A stretch of 64,000 bases of DNA, taken from Branchiostoma floridae. Taxonomy: Eukaryota; Chordata; Leptocardii; Amphioxiformes; Branchiostomatidae. How positions within the stretch are numbered: position 1 is the stretch's first letter; each line of letters begins with the position of its first letter. The notes under the pieces were generated by a model, which made no database searches, was not told the DNA's origin, and saw only the letters and a list, made by a program, of their open reading frames with translations. This document shows positions 1 to 13,300 of the stretch, piece by piece. The position numbers were made by a program, and so were the translations under genes. Where the stretch lies: contig NC_049993.1 in NCBI RefSeq assembly GCF_000003815.2, forward strand, positions 16,512,897 to 16,576,896, read 5' to 3'.

Positions 1-146
1 TCTTATGTTTTTCATTGAAGAGGTTTTGTGTTTGGCAGACCATGGACTATTAATGGGATACTGTATGTCCTAGTAGATTGGATAGATACATGAATGGAAA
101 ACCTTTCATTGCAGTGCTCTAATTATGATTTTCTTCTGTTTTACAG

Positions 147-182
147 ATTTTTGCAGAGGTCAAAAAGTTGTTCAGCGATTGA
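147..182 (+). CDS. Possible last coding exon of an upstream gene (partial)
   Basis: A pyrimidine-rich tract ending in a consensus acceptor (ttctgttttacag) precedes a 36-base open stretch. It reads IFAEVKKLFSD followed by TGA at 180-182 and could be the final exon of a + strand gene that enters from the left. The downstream 1.2 kb is AT-rich with no exon-like sequence and carries an AATAAA at 1360-1365, as a 3' UTR would. Eleven residues are too few to name a family and the reading phase is assumed, so this is a weak call. Confidence 0.25.
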   Translation: MFAEVKKLFSD

Positions 183-1902
183 TGACCAACAACACCAGAC
201 ATTTTAATAGAAAATAACAGTAAGAAAATCACTTAGTAATACGTTGATGATGACATTCTGTGCTTCTGTTCTTCTGTCGTGTACTCAGCCATTGTGTCAA
301 GAACAATTTATCATACAGGTGTGTGCACTTTGGGATGGTAAAATGAATGACTATGTTGGGTTAATAGTGCAGGTGTTTAGAGGGTAAAGCTTTCAGGTAG
401 AATGTCCATCATCATTTATCACTCAGAGATTAGTACTTAGTGTAAGGATGATGGGGATTCAATGGTTTTGGTAGGGGCTTGATATGTGTCATATATGTTT
501 ATGTGTAATTCTGCCTTTCTTTTTTCTGTTGTTCTGAAACCTTTTGAAAATACATTCCTTGATAATGTAGTGATATGTGGCAGATATTTCAACATGTTTG
601 TGCTACAGCTTCAGAATTTTTAGGCCAGCCATATACAAGCAAGCACAACAACATTATGACCATGCTCATATGTTGTTCCACTCCATCTTGCATTCAACTT
701 CATTGCAGTAAGAATTGGTACTGCTTTTCCTTTTATATTCCATCTTTTAAGGAAAATGGCTTACTTGGAAGAATGTATTATCATGCTAGTAAGGATGAGT
801 ATTGTGAACATCTCAGTGCAATTTGTATTATTTTCCCAGAAATATTTTGTAGGGCAGATCTTCCAATAGTTTTGTGTGACTTTGTTCCCCTGGTGCAATT
901 ATTTAGTGAAAAGGGTAGGGCTGATTTAGCTGTGGAAGCTAAGATATTTATCAAACAGCTGTTTTTCACTATCACAACACTGCCTCATATGATTCAGATA
1001 ATTCTAATGACCCATTCAACTTCTGGCTAGCAATACTCAGAAGATTTAATGTTCAGCCTACTACAAATGTAAATGTGACCCTCTTGCATCAAATTTGCAT
1101 TAGTTATGGGCAGCAGGGACAAGGTAAACATGTTTATGTTTGTTAATGATTATAACATACTCTCTCTTGGTTGGATTTGTGCAGAAGTAATCGTCTGTGC
1201 TGAGAAGCCGTGAAAGAAGTAATTATTGAATTTCTATCTTCAGAGCTTTGAACCAGTAACAAATTTGGTAAGAATCAACGGTAAGACTGTAAAAAATTAT
1301 GAGTTTCTGGTACAGTTCATTTGCAGATAAATTTGACTTTCAGCTTATTTGTGAGGACAAATAAAATCTCATTACAAAAATAAAAAAATGTGCTTTGCAG
1401 AATCTTTTTTCGTTGTGTTTTGAATTATACAATTCACAATGATTTATACTAGCTGATATTTTGAATACTTGCTAGAAAACATTTTCACAAATATTTGTCA
1501 CAGGATATTTTGTTTTCTCACGTTTACAAGAATTGAACATGTGGGTGAGGAAAGTTACTGATTATGACACGTCGATGAAGGTTAGACATCCAAGTAATAA
1601 GATACACCAACAAGAAGTCACTCAAGCAACTGGATATGATTTTGGAAACGGTCAGACGTTTTAGATCATCAACCACCTTTGATCAGTGACACTGAGCAGA
1701 CCTGTTGTAGAATAGGTAATTAAATGTAAACCCAAACTACCTGCAAATCGATATGTGAAGGAGATGAAGAAAAAATTTAGATAGTCCAATTGGAAACAAA
1801 ATTCCAAACTGTCCAGTTGCTTGAGTAACTGGTATTTGGTGTATGATCCTACAATACTACCTGGATGTCTAACATTCATCTACGTATACATGAGTGTATT
1901 CG
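183..1902. other. Non-coding stretch, possibly 3' UTR of the left-hand gene
   Basis: AT-rich sequence in which I see no protein-like exon. Open frames here use low-complexity, Cys/Ile/Phe-rich residues typical of chance translation. AATAAA at 1360-1365 is the only candidate polyadenylation signal noted for a + strand transcript. Confidence 0.3.
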
Positions 1903-1905
1903 TTA

Positions 1906-2278
1906 GGCCTAGGAAAAAAAATGTTGTGTTTCCTGTTTCAGTCCTGAAAAAATTAGGGTCGGTAGGTAGGGGATATCTTTTTTTTTTTTTGTCATTTTTT
2001 TTAGGCTAGCCAAAAATCTAGTGATACATATTACAATACAGTTGAACAAAGGAAACTGAAATGCATGAGGACACTTGTCTTTCGATGTCAAACTTTGATT
2101 TTGTGCACAATAGATAGGACAAGCAGACTGTTTTTACTTCACTAGCAAGCAGGCTGAATAAAAATTCTAACTGGAAGCTATGTGACTCTACTGCCCACCC
2201 AAAAAAAAGTCTAGGGTCGGCAGGTTTTTCTAGGGAAGGTAGGGAAACAGGAAACACAACATTTTTTTTTCCTAGGCC
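1906..2278. mobile_element. MITE family A, copy 1 (TIR GGCCTAGG, TTA target duplication)
   Basis: A 373-bp element has long imperfect terminal inverted repeats. The left end reads GGCCTAGGAAAAAAAATG and the right end is the reverse complement, ending TTTCCTAGGCC. It is flanked on both sides by TTA (1903-1905 and 2279-2281). The internal sequence has no coding capacity. A second copy lies at 15124-15490 in the opposite orientation. A 3-bp TTA duplication with GG-starting ends is what PIF/Harbinger-type elements leave, so a non-autonomous Harbinger-like MITE is the best guess. Confidence 0.8.
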
Positions 2279-2343
2279 TTATGCACATGTAGTAGGTGAT
2301 GATGCCATGGTAAGGGGAGCTACATGATTGTAAGCTTTTTTAA

Positions 2344-2382
2344 CTAAATTTTACACTTTACTCCACACACACACACACAAGT
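2344..2382. repeat. Short (CA)n microsatellite
   Basis: A run of about nine CA units at 2365-2381, just outside the presumed 3' end of the minus-strand gene. Confidence 0.7.
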
Positions 2383-2394
2383 TTGACCACTTCT

Positions 2395-3736
2395 ACACCA
2401 GATGTTTCCTTCTGGATCTTTATTGATTCAGGACAAAACAAAGCAGGCAATATAAAAGATTACACTTATCATATTATACGTTGCATGCTTATGTCATGGC
2501 ACAAAACTAAGATAAGAATAGCAAGAAGCAGCATCTATAAATACAAAATTCTCTTATTTAAAAGCACTGCGAATGCAGAACGAATTTTGTTTTGTCATTT
2601 AATGTACATCTCACAGGGTTATGCCATTCAAAAGGTTCAATGGGGGTGGTTGCAAACATTTCTCTATCTGTAACAATGATTTCTCAGGTAATTTGTCATC
2701 TTCACATCCCATGAGCCCATGAAAGTTTTAGATGGAATAGTCCATGTGTAAGTACATTAGGTGAATTACTGCACTATATATGAGCATTAGCAATATATAA
2801 ATATATACAGTTTCTAATGATGATACAAAAGTATACTCTGGTAGAAACTAAACCCTAGCATAGCAAAATTTATTTATAAATACCAAATATAGCGTTTTAA
2901 CCTTTTAAAGGCCACCATAATGCTTAAGTTGAGTATAATTGGTAAAGAAATTAAGGTGATATCTTAAATTAACGTGGTACAATAATGGAGAAATATACAA
3001 AGGTGACAAACACCATAATTATAAATGTAACGTTATACACCAATCCGTATGGCATTTTCTACTTCAGACAAATATGATCATCATTCAAAACAATGTATTC
3101 TATATTATTTACCTTATCTACTCTCTGCCAAACTGTCAATATTGGTAACTTACAGCTACATAACTGCATTAGATACAATATAATACACAATCTGGCCTTC
3201 AAACAACTGTTTCCACATTGTTGGGGTCAGATGTTGCACTTTACCTTTTCATCCACCAACTCACACACAGCTCACCATCAACCTAATGTAAGATTTATAA
3301 ATTATCTTTACAAACCATAGGGGTTGGCCCTCTTCATTTTTTTGGAATCTACAATGATTTGCCTCAGTCTAACTACACACATTTTGAAAGGATCACTAAA
3401 ACACCAGCCTCTGCCTTTTCATAACTATATACCTAGTAATATAAGTATGTTCTATCCATAATTTTGTCATTTTTATGTGTCTTGCTGTCTTTCTAATCAT
3501 ACTTCTACTTCCTGGAACATATTCAATTTACATGGTATAGGTCATACGTATACAATTCCAATTTTAGTCATAAGCTTGTTGATTGCCATAGTAGGATGTA
3601 CTAGTATTTTGGTAACTACACGTTGTATCATTCCCATACTTGTAAACATTGTAAGAGGACTCCACTAAAACGAGTGATTTTATCACCAATATTTTGGGAT
3701 TCTTAATAAGCCAAACCTCATAAGCCCAGACCCTAA
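2395..3736 (-). other. Probable 3' UTR of the TspO-like gene
   Basis: Between the stop codon at 3737-3739 (minus strand) and a minus-strand AATAAA (TTTATT on the plus strand, 2419-2424) lies 1.3 kb of AT-rich sequence without exon signals. The AATAAA sits in a plausible context about 20 bases before the (CA)n tract. Length and end point are inferred, not demonstrated. Confidence 0.4.
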
Positions 3737-6700
3737 TTATGCAACCCTGCTGAATCTCTGCCTTTCAAACCGCTTGGTGTTCACCATTGCAAATTCCTCT
3801 TGATCATCAGGGTACCGGTCGTCCGTGCTAGAGATGTTGGAAAAGAAAACTTCTAGTAAAAATGGGGAAATTTTAAGTACCGTCCCATGGCACAAGTTTG
3901 CCATACAGCTGAGGTTATACAATGTCTTCAATACCTCATCTGATTCGGTAATATGCAGTACAGTCAAACCTGTTCTAGTAAATATCTCTGCATAAGGACC
4001 ACCTCTGGCCGTTGTGGTCACTTTTTGGTGGTTCATTTGATTATTTTTTCCATTCATCAAAGCATCAACAACCTGGTTTGCAGGGACCACCATCCATTTT
4101 CTTGGGAACTAATCGATTTACTGTATCCATTTTCTGTATCCATATTACCAAGTCCCGAGGTTAGGTTTGACTGCACTTCCAAAGGACACTTACAATTATC
4201 GTAAATCATTCATTGCAATTTCATATGCTAATCATGTTCTTTGATGATTTTTTTATTGTCATGGTTTCATCCATTATATAACTATCATCCAACGTTCAAT
4301 TACTGCATTTTGACCAATTAACATATTTCGATTAAGAACAATCAATCTCATAATCTCCGCCGTGATCTTGTGATTCGTGTCAATCATCCCGCGTCATCAT
4401 TCGGTTGGAATCAGTTGGGATCAATCCTGGTGATCAGTACATTCTGGAAAAATATGAAAAACCGTTAAACAATTAGGTCTTTTATCACCACTGCATAAAA
4501 GCGACAGCTTTAAGGATGATTTGAAAAAAAATCAACAGATCATCTGTGTAGCTGCAAAAAGCCAAGAAATCGAAAATGAACAACTTGCCAATGATAAATT
4601 ACCGTGTAAACATCATCATCATCATCATCATCTGGTGACATCAACACGAAAGAAGAAGAAGATTGCTGAGGATCTGGACTGACTCCAGTTTTTTTTTTCT
4701 TTCTCTTACCAGTTTTATACATGTACAAGCATAATGATATCTTAAATCTAAACACGGCCATCTATAATGTAGATTACTGAAAGGACAGATTTACTTCTTG
4801 AGTTGTAAAACAAAGAGGAACGGCAAGATTTTATATGGCCTAACTTAAACACATTGGCTTTGCATTCTCAGTGCGCATGTACTGTGCGTCATCACCGTTG
4901 ACCTGTAGTCGACCTTTGATGATGGGGAACGTTTGGAACAAAAGACCAGAGGGTTGAAGAGTCTCTCCACCGTCTTTCCTACCTGCACACAAAGGACTTC
5001 TGTAGTCCGCTGCGCCGTTTGGGTTCGAGAGTGGGAGCTAAGTGGTTTTGTGAAGGCTTTGGAACATGCCAAAAATAGAAAGATCAAGAACTTCTACCTG
5101 GTCTACGAAGAAAGGGTTGGTACTTTGTTGAAATGTCCTGAGGTTTGAAGGTGAACAACTTTAAGTAGTAAGTCTGAACCTCTTCAACGAGAAGTCTGAA
5201 AAGTCATCATGAATAAGCTTAAGGTCGGAATTTTGGGAAGTTGTTGCCTGCTGCCAATGTGGAAGATCAAATTGTAGCTCGATGGCTCAAATGTTACATA
5301 ATACTCTCGTCGTATAAGGTCTGGTGCCGATGAACAAAACCCTTTATATATATAGATAAATCATTGCACGTCTGGCGTTACAGTTACAGGGAGGAATTTT
5401 GTAGGATAAGACATAAGTGCCCGGTCACACATCATATTGGTAAGTCGTAGACGAGAAAAAGTCTAACCGAAAACGTTGTCACAAATCCTTTAATTTTGTG
5501 GCTTATTGTGAGGTAATCACCATCGGCAATGCTGACTGTACATGTAGACCTCACTTATGAACCAAATAGTTCTGTCCTTGCCTCGTTAAACGTTCTATGA
5601 CAAGAGAAAAATGACGAATGTGTCCGCGTCCTAGTCGACACATTCTCATCACGACTTTCTACCAACCGCATGTCCCATGGCCCAACTGGGGCCAAGGTAG
5701 GCTATAAGTTGGAATTCTTCTATTCTAGCTCCAATTGGCTCCTCCTCTCGCGTCCAAGCAGAGCATGACTTTCCTCACTTTGATTTTACAAATTCACGAT
5801 TTTTAAAGTTAAGCAGGCGGCCACGCCGCTCTGCTTCCAACCACAGACTCACTCCCAACTATGTTCTGGATATAGCGAAGATCGAGAGGCCATGGTCGAC
5901 AAGTATAACAGGGCCTGTAATATAAATTACTTACCCGTAGTCGATAGGCTTCCTGCGATGGTTGACCAGGACGATGATGAAGCGCAGCAGACAGAACAGA
6001 CAGGCCAACCCCAGCAGCACGGCGTTATAGATGTCGTTACGGTCGTCCTTGTTCCAGAAGTGACCAGGGATCTGGAAAAAACATTCATTTGGTGATGTTT
6101 AGAACAATCTACCAGACTAACTATGCTGGCTATAGGGAGAAGAATTTACTAGAGGAGTTTGGCCACCATAGGGTTTCATTTCCTCACAAGCTGACTGCAA
6201 ATGGTTACTCTATTTTAGCCGAATTCTACTACCCATAACCTCTTAGGAAGGCCGTGTGAAGGTTATATTTTATAGTAATGAGAGAGTCAGTAATGTTACC
6301 CGTTACTCTCAGTTGTGAACCTGCTGTTAATAATAGACTTCAAGTCCTCTTGGACAGGACCTTTAGTCATAGGCCTCGTGATTGAGCAGATCTAGACCTT
6401 GGGTATGTTAAAGAACCCACCACACTTATCCAATATAGTAGGGTCACCCAGATGTGAGTTGCTCAAAAATCGCTGCTTGTATTTACTCAACAAAACTGTC
6501 CGTCTAACGGTTATTGGAAGCACACGTATTAAAGTATTGAAAGCGGCTTACAGCGATAGCCTGATTAAATCTCGCTTATAGCTTGCCACCAAACATCCAA
6601 CTTTGTGGGACCAGTTACAGCCCAGACGGGCAGGGTTTGTTGTTAGGCTTAGGTCCCATTTCCGAAACGAGGCCCGATCGGGATGTTTGCGGAAACGAAA

Positions 6701-9700
6701 AATGAAACTGTTTACCAAAGAATATATACAGATTATGCTATTGACTATTCCTTTTGAGGTTTTGTGTGTTTTGTTGCTTTTCTTATCATATTTTTCGTTT
6801 CCGAAAGCTACAAGGCCAGGCCCCGGGTTGGGAATTGGGACCTAGGCCTTACACAGACTACTCACAGTGCCATCTGACAGCTTGGGGTAGTGGATGAAGA
6901 TGGCGGTGAGCACCACGATGAGCGTGGGCCAGATGGTGATGGTGTAGCGGCAGTACGGCTCCAGCGGCGTGAAGTTCTCCAGCACGAACCACACCAGCAT
7001 CAGGAACGCCAGGCCGGAGAACAGGCCCGTGGTCACGTCAACCTGCGGAAAAGACACTCACGTGACTGTGACGTCATGGAACGTCAACCATGTTGGAGGG
7101 TTGATTGAAGTCATAATCATTAAAACGTTTGAAAAGCTAGCCGAGAGGACAGATATGTAGTCACGTCAACCTGTGGCAAAGGCATTGGGTGGTCAGGAAC
7201 CGTGTTTTGACACTCACGTGACTGTGACGTCATGTAACGTCAACCATGTTGGAGGGTTGACAAAAGTCATCTTAAAACATCAATCATTAAAACTTTTGAA
7301 CAGCTGGCCCAGAGAACAGATTTGCAGACACGTCAACCTGCGACAAACACATCGGGGTGGTACCTACGACCGAAGTCATGATCATTATGGCATTTAAAAC
7401 TTTTTGAAAATCTAGCCCGGAAAACAGATCTCTAGACAAGAAACCTTACGACACGACAAAGACATTAGGATAATCAGAAATGACGTTTTGACACTCACAT
7501 GACGATGACGGTTTGTTTTGAACATCATAACTGGAGGATATTTAAGGTTTGTTTGTTTTGAACAGCATAAATGAAGAAGTAATAGACGTACTATAATGAT
7601 ACTTAGTAGGTCTTTACAAATTGAAGATCAAATTCAGTTTCTGACTCCTTAGGTTTTACCAAGTTCAGAACAGCGGTAGAATTTCTGTACTAATTCCTCT
7701 GCCGGTTGCTTACCTGATTGAGTTTTGATCCCCAGTAGACCAGGCAGATGCCGAGGTTGAGGAAGAACAGCACGGTGGTGAAGGTGATGTAGATCCCCAG
7801 GCCGTTATGACACAGGAGCCGGACTGCGTACAGGTCGCCCTACATAAAAGGACAGTTACACAAGCCTATAAAAACACAGTTATACAAGACCTGAGTGAAG
7901 AAGATACGCTCCAGTAACTTGGTGGAAATCATGCAGATGTGCCGACATTATTGCCTCAATGGCAACTGGCTGTCTTTGATTCTTAATACACGCATAAGGC
8001 CTTCAGAAAACCAACTAGAAAAACCGCGATTTATAAAGAATGCCAGCTGTCATTGATGCCAGGTAGTCGGACTCATCGTAATCTGGCATGTCTCAATAGA
8101 TGTTACGGATAACTGTTTTAACTGTTTTATTGCTAGCTTTTTGTACGGGCATGTTGCCTTCATGATGACTATGGCCATTCCTTACAGAATCTTGTCATAT
8201 TGTCATTCATCCTCGCCAAATCTCGGTAGTCTGGGCTACTGGACTATCATGATTAACGATAATTATCCCCAAACCTAACAGTACACGTACAGATGTACGT
8301 ACCAGCACATTGTCCTTCATCCATGCCAAATCTCGGTGCTTTGATGCTCTGGGCTACTGGACTATCATGATTAACGATAACTATCGCCAGAACCTGACGC
8401 ACGTACCGGCATGTTGTCCTTCATCCAGGCCCGACTACTGGACTATCCTGAAACAACTTCCTGATTAACGATCATTAACGATAACTATCGCCAGAACCTG
8501 ACGCACGTACCGGCATGTTGTCCTTCATCCAGGCGCCGTCCCTACAGGTGCGGAAGTACGTGGTTGCCAGGCAGACGATGAGGGAGATGACGATGAGCGC
8601 CATGAACACCGCGGCAGGGATCATGTGCCGCCCGTCGTACAGGAACTGCCAGCCGATGTTCAGCCCCAGGTTGATGATCCAGGCCACCCAGAAGGGCGTG
8701 GGGAGGGCGTTAGGGAACACGTACACGTACTCATGCTTGTACCTGCAGCAAAACAAATGTGGGACATATAACATTTCGATTTTCACATGAACATATGTAT
8801 AAAGATTCATAAAGTAGAAACAGATCTTGAACCAGTATATCTCACCGAAGAGCTAGTCGTCCACTGGTTGTGACAAGTAAAACAGAATATATGTACAACA
8901 GTATGGACATTTGCAGGAGCCTAGTTTGTACAAGGAAAATTTCCATAGCTCTTTTTCGTTAATTTTTTTTATGCTGGACACACCAATAGGCATATTTGCC
9001 TAGATTCTTTTTGGACTTGTCATTTGTCCGAAAGTTTAAAGCCTCATAACTTACCATTTATTCATATACACAATGTATTTTGGACAGGAGCAAAACATGA
9101 TTATCTGTCATGATTTTCTTCTGATTTCCCCGTTGTTGTTGTTCAAACTAATCGTTATAATTGATCGGCATTACAAATGTACATCTAGTTCTGTAACTCT
9201 ATTTCGGCTATAATATCATAACTACTTGCTATAACTGCTGGTTTAAGATCTGTGGATATGGACAAATAATACCTGATGGTAGATTGTTTACTTTGATAAA
9301 GTTTTGATTGTCTTAAAGTTTGTAGAAATTGAATAAGAACAATAAAATGTCGTCTTCAGCCATTAGCACATGTAATAAAACAAGCAGTCACGGTGGCCGT
9401 ACCTCCCGCCGGCTGGACTGCCCCCGAAGTCCTAACAAGTCCGAACATATCCGACCCATTTCCGACCTTACTCCAGGCCAATTCCTAACAATTCCTAACA
9501 ATTCCTAACAAAGTCCTAACCAATTCCTAACAAAGTCCTAACAAAGTCCTAACAATCCGACGAAAATCCGACCAATGGGCAGGGGGAGAAAGGGGGATAA
9601 CCGACCAATCAGATTCCGTAGCGAGGGGGGAAAGCGAAAACACGACACTTTTACAGTTAGAATCAGACAGAAGACGTGCACGCGCGGGCAGTGGCGCAAA

Positions 9701-10309
9701 ACAAAGTCATCATGCCCAAGAAAGGAAAAAGCGATGAGTATTGGCATCATGTTATGGGGCAGTTTGCCATGGGCAAACATAAATTCTCCACCGGGGCAGG
9801 TCCGAAGAACCAGCGGTGGAGGGCGGTGTTGGACAAGATAAGAAGTTGCCCCAAGTTCGACCTCGGTTGGCTCAAGAAAACTGATGTTTTGGGGAGGGCA
9901 TTGCAGTGTTCATGTGGGTATCATCTGCAAAGGTACGTCAAATATTTAGTTATCATCAATTGAAACTGCTGTATGTAGCTTTCAAGCCTTCTATAATGTT
10001 CATGGATAGTGAATTGAGGAACTGAAGTTTGTGAGAATTAGAATTGGAAATTATGTATTTGCATCTGTCTGGCCAGATATTTGTCAGCAGCCATTCACAA
10101 ATTTATCTTAGCACCAGATGATCCCAGAAAGGATGTATAATAAACAAATTTATTAGTTACTACCAGTGAGTGAGTGAGTGAGTGAGTGAGTGAGTGAGTG
10201 AGTGAGTGAGTGAGTGAGTGAATGAATGAATGAATGAGTGAGTGAGCGAGTCAGAGTGAGTGAGTGAGTGTGAATGATTATGAATGAGTGAATGAATGAG
10301 TGAGTGAGG

Positions 10310-10346
<37 letters not shown>

Positions 10347-13300
10347 TAACAATTTACTCTTAGCAGCTTTCCTAAGTACCAAGTGTTTATATGTCACTTC
10401 TTCAACTTTACTCAAGGTAGACTATAGTATATAGCATCACTTTCATGGTAAATGTCATGTAAGTATGTTTTCTGATAAAGTAATTTCTGATACAGTAGTG
10501 GCAAAAATCTTATGGTATGTGAAAGGCACCTACAGGCGATCAAACAATATGTCAGTTCACGGCTTTGGAAGAACTGGACTCCTTAGAACAATAACAACTG
10601 ATCTCTCCTAGGATAGTCGACGATTCTACTGGATCGACATCTCTAGATCTACTGTGACATATACATGTGCAAGTGAGTGAGTGAGTGAGTGAGTGAGTGA
10701 GTGAGTGAGTGTTTGTTAAACAGTGTGACTGTGTGAATATATTCTTATTGGTAGCGTGAGTGAGTGTGTGAGTGAGTTAGTGTGTTTGTGTGTGTGTCTG
10801 TGTTTGTGTGCATGCATGTGTGTTTGTGTGCGTGCATTTGTGTGTGTGTGTATGTGTGTGTGTGTGTGTGTGTATTATCTTTTGTATTTATCCTCCCTTC
10901 AACAACTTCATTGAAATGATACGAATCATCTCAGAGTAGTGGAGATGCTGAGTAGTTTTATTCAAAGTTCAAACCATTGTAATAGTACAGTGGCCAAGTA
11001 AGAGGCCATGCATATATAACGTTATAGATGGTACAGCATATGTGTGGGGTCTGAACTTACAATTTAACAGACATGACAAAGAAACTCATGACTACTACTT
11101 CATTTTGTCCTCTTCACAGACATCCACAGCCGTTTCCTCAGCAAAACGGACACCTGCATCTTCATCAGTAACAACACAATCACCTGCAACACCTCAAACT
11201 TTAACCGTTGTCACAGCTCCATCAACAAGCACATTGGAAACAACAACGGATCGTTCGAAAACTCTTGGGACTTCAAGTCAGTCAGCAATGACAGAAACTG
11301 CTCCTGATACAGTCTCCTCAAAGACTGGAAGTATGGTCACCACCACTAAACCCACAAAAAGGAAATCTACAACTGTTCTAACAATGGCGCAAAGAAAACA
11401 GCTTCCGACAGTGCAGGTAACAACATCTACCTCTGACAAAACCACAGTCACCGCTGACAAGACAGTGCAGAATAGCACACAAGGATCACAGCTGATATCA
11501 AGGTCCACCCTTGACACAACCACACCCTCAGAGACAAATCGTCAGTCAAAGTCAAGTACAGAGGGAAGCAGGTTTCCGACAGTGCAAGTAACAACTTCTA
11601 CCTCGAGCTCCGACAAAACCACAGTCACCGCTGACAAGACAGAGCAGAATAGCACACAAGGATCACAGCTGACATCAAGGTCCACCCTTCACACAACCAC
11701 ACCCTCAGAGACAAATCGTCAGTCAAAGTCAAGTACAGAGGGAAGCAGGTTTCCGACAGTGCAGGTAACAACATCTACCTCTGACAAAACCACAGTCACC
11801 GCTGACAAGACAGAGCAGAATAGCACACAAGGATCACAGCTGACATCAAGGTCCACCCTTGACACAACCACACCCTCAGAGACAAATCGTCAGTCAAAGT
11901 CAAGTACAGAGGGAAGCAGGCTTCCTACAATGCAGACACAGTGGGAGACTTTTTTGCCCAAAAAGCTCAGAAATAACATCTCCCCTGCTGATCAGGCATG
12001 GATTGCACAGTGTCTATATGACCACAACGGAAAGCTACGGGAGAATCTGCCCAACCAAAATTGGTATCATCCTCCAAGTCCCCAAGTGCCAATGGGTGTC
12101 CCACCAGATCCTAACCAGTACTTCCGGCAGAGGATGTTCTTGTGGGCACCGATGCGGATGTGGAAAATACCACTCAACTGTCCCAAGTGTAAACTACAGC
12201 TGTCTCATAGTGGGATATACACAAGGGCACGTGAAGTTGTAGACATTGACTCAAGATACTACCTTGTGAGCTTGGATTACCCGAGGTGCAACAAATGCAA
12301 GGTTCCATATTGCCCCTGGAGCACAGATATCCTCAATCAACTCGACGCATACCATAGAAGTACGTTTCCTGCTGTGCTGACAAAGTACGCAGCTCTGGAC
12401 AAGAGATGTGTCACGCTCATGAAGCCACGCACGCAGGGGAACAGTTCCAGTCTGACTCAACAAGCACTTGAAGAGATTCACAGCGAGGCGTGGGGAAAGA
12501 AGTGCATGCATTATCTCTCTGACTGTGAACTTCACAAGAAAGGCACCCAACTGACAGGACTAACATGTCTATACCAAGCACCACCTGCATACCGCCCTCT
12601 TCCTCTAGCCCAATGGTTTGAGGCCGTCCACACAAACGAAATTCTTGGACACGAGGATGAGATGAAGGCCATCATCACCAGCACATATGGAAGAGTGCTT
12701 AAGATGGACTCAACCAAAAAGGTTTGTGTTTTGTTTTTATCCATTGTTTTGCTTGCTTTGCTTTACCGTGGCAAGATTGTAAACCCAGGACTGACCAAAA
12801 AGCACAGGTTCTTAAAAAAGACCTGATCCAGTTGACAAAAAGAAAGGTTACAATATTGAAAATGATTACATAGTACTGTTTAACATCTACATGACTCAAT
12901 ATATAATTATCTTAGAACTTAGGTTATTGTGAGAGGTCATCAGGGTCAGCATGCACAACATTGTATAGATTATAGCACTGGGCACAGATTTTTATGTTAA
13001 CGGACTGAGAGATTGTATTATGATACTTTCAATTATTGTAAGTATTGTGAGCTATTGGTTAGTATCATATTAGGTATCTGTACTGTGGTCCCTCAACAAT
13101 GAATCTGATACACTAATCCTATGTTGTGAGAAATTATGGGGAAGGTCATATTCCAAGTGCATGTATTCATTTTTTCATCTTCCTTGTATAATGTTTTTCA
13201 GGTGACAAAGAAGCTGGCAGGTGACGTGGCCTCTTCGGCCTCATGGATGACCAACATATCCAATGAGGCCGGAGAGGTCCTCAACTCCGTCCTCACAACG

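Noticed and set aside
575-1030. 151-codon open frame on the plus strand
   Set aside because: Composition (Cys, Ile, Phe, His rich) and AT-rich context look like chance translation of untranslated sequence; no splice signals or family resemblance.
4600-4680. Asp-rich minus-strand exon candidate for the TspO-like gene
   Set aside because: It translates an (ATC)n run, has no polypyrimidine tract, and the exon at 3737-3827 fits in phase without it.
4933-5148. 71-codon frame with fairly protein-like composition
   Set aside because: No recognised family, an overlapping frame on the other strand, and no splice sites that connect it to anything; inside an intron of the TspO-like gene.
10166-10342. 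GAGT/GT tract as a promoter or enhancer
   Set aside because: Simple microsatellite with no other signal of regulation.
11120-11125. Strong acceptor before exon 2 of the nested gene
   Set aside because: Joining it to the exon ending at 9932 shifts the frame; the site at 11069-11070 keeps it. Recorded as a finding because it remains open.
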